NCBI GenBank assembly: GCA_902826685.1 | Contig: CADEFT010000012.1 | Location: 40,979-104,978, forward strand | Direction of reading: 5' to 3' | Length of the DNA: 64,000 nt | Source of the DNA: an uncultured Acidobacteriota bacterium | Lineage (GTDB): Bacteria; Acidobacteriota; Terriglobia; Bryobacterales; Bryobacteraceae | Shown: positions 63,167-64,000 of the stretch, piece after piece | Position numbering within the stretch: position 1 is the first letter of the stretch | Layout: every line of letters begins with the position of its first letter | Position numbers and translations under genes: made by a program | Notes under the pieces: model-generated | Databases searched by the model: none | What the model was told of the DNA's origin: nothing | What the model saw: only the letters and a program-made list of their open reading frames with translations

Positions 63167-64000
63167 TGGCGCTCCTTGAAGTAACGCTCGGCGCCCGGGT
63201 GCAGAGCGATACCCGTCACTTCCCGGCGATGACTGGTGGCGGGCTCGAAGTCGGCCCAGGCCTTGTGCGCCCGCAGCATCGCCTCACGCCGCTCGCACAG
63301 CGTTTTCGTAACGAGATAGGCCATATCGTCCGGCAGGTCGTCGCGGGCGATCAGCACCGTTCCGCAATCGACCGATGCCGTGGGCTTGGCCTGCCCTTTG
63401 AACCAGGCGGGCAACGGCCGTGGCGTCATGCCCTGCCCGGCCAGGTATTTCAAAAGCCCATCGTCGAAATCGAGGAAGCGGATGCCGGCGGTGGTGGCCG
63501 CTTCGGTGAGCGCGGGGTGGCCTTTGATAGCCGTCTCAAAGTAGAGGTCGGCGCGGCCGTCGGCGAGCATCTCTGGAATCTGGTTGACGGCCACCTGCAG
63601 AATGGCACCGCCGTTTGCGGCGATGCGTTCGCGGGACAGGCCGTAGTGCTCCAGAATCATATCGGCCGCCACCGGCACGGTGCTGCCTGGCGGCTTCATG
63701 ATGAGGCGCGGTCCAGGAGTCGCGCGAAGAATTTGCTCGAGGGTGGTGAAGCCGGTGCGGCGGAGGTAGTCCTCGCGAGCCGCCGCGGTCATCCACACGG
63801 AATTCAATCCGCCCACCAACGCCCGAATGCGGCGGTGCTTGACGCCGTGAAAAGCCAGCGGGAGTCCGTCCCAGGCCCACACGGCCGTGGCGACCTGGCA
63901 CAAAGCGATGGACGCTTTCCCCCGCTCTACCAGCGTGGGATTTCCGGTGCCGCCGCCACGCGCGAAGATTTCGAGCGAATAGCCTGGCAACTGCGCTTCG
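63157..64000 (-). CDS. TAXI-family TRAP solute-binding protein, 5' end outside window
   Basis: The frame is open to the last complete codon of the window (EAQLPGYSLEIFARGGG) and must start beyond it; the first visible residues lack a signal peptide, which should be in the missing part. About 280 residues are seen, including the TAXI stretch GTGNPTLVERGKASIALCQV, PGPRLIMKPPGSTVP, DGRADLYFETAIKGHPALTE and the C-terminal GIALHPGAERYFKE. It would bind the substrate in the periplasm and hand it to the permease encoded 10 bp into its 3' end. Confidence 0.9.
   Translation of the reverse strand, partial: EAQLPGYSLEIFARGGGTGNPTLVERGKASIALCQVATAVWAWDGLPLAFHGVKHRRIRALVGGLNSVWMTAAAREDYLRRTGFTTLEQILRATPGPRLIMKPPGSTVPVAADMILEHYGLSRERIAANGGAILQVAVNQIPEMLADGRADLYFETAIKGHPALTEAATTAGIRFLDFDDGLLKYLAGQGMTPRPLPAWFKGQAKPTASVDCGTVLIARDDLPDDMAYLVTKTLCERREAMLRAHKAWADFEPATSHRREVTGIALHPGAERYFKERQWL

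Overview
The window looks like chromosome of a GC-rich Acidobacteriota, most likely of the Solibacter/Bryobacter type. This is inferred from three very large Oar-type TonB-dependent receptors with no SusD partner, isoquinoline-oxidoreductase-like molybdoenzymes, transglutaminase/ATP-grasp genes and the general gene mix. It is densely packed: no gene-free stretch exceeds about 175 bp, and many neighbours overlap by 4 bp (ATGA) or more.

Layout. 1-8 kb: tail of a PIN-domain toxin, then a leftward housekeeping block (PhoH-like, ybeY, CorC/HlyC, era, MoxR, and a YchF-like protein without the family's switch II signature), a Gfo/Idh/MocA oxidoreductase, and a Phd/VapC toxin-antitoxin pair with a palindrome over its likely promoter. 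8.1-13.8 kb: rightward run of a LOG-family protein, a HAMP-SpoIIE phosphatase, a TrkA-type K+ channel, bifunctional NAD(P)HX repair enzyme and tsaE. 13.7-18.9 kb: leftward operon of an MFS transporter broken by one in-frame stop, an SDR whose catalytic lysine is methionine, a fused E1 alpha/beta 2-oxoacid dehydrogenase and an E2, without E3. 18.9-22.3 kb: transglutaminase plus ATP-grasp/alpha-E protein. 22.4-43.2 kb: MATE pump, three Oar-like receptors, a PlsC/acyl-CoA-ligase fusion, prolyl oligopeptidase, another Gfo/Idh/MocA protein, a periplasmic-type molybdenum hydroxylase (two subunits plus a 49-residue basic ORF), and a DUF4143 ATPase preceded by three contiguous 32-bp palindromic repeats. 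43.4 kb: initiator tRNA-Met.

43.5-56.7 kb is the most interesting part: a partial type VI secretion locus. tssK-tssL-tssM and two tandem Ser/Thr kinases (the second fused through a membrane segment to an FGE/SUMF1-like domain) run rightward. Divergently transcribed is a tight three-gene operon: a tail-anchored, proline-rich protein with about eleven repeated Thr-centred motifs (mostly T-x-x-F/Y) and a kinase-N-lobe-like head, followed by two paralogous ~500-residue methyltransferases. I propose this is a phosphorylation (and perhaps methylation) control module for the secretion system. The sheath, tube, baseplate and ClpV genes are not in the window.

56.7-64 kb: a classical TonB receptor, a secreted acetamidase/formamidase-type protein, and a leftward TAXI-TRAP transporter operon with a DUF1445 (D-glutamate-cyclase-like) protein, running off the right edge.
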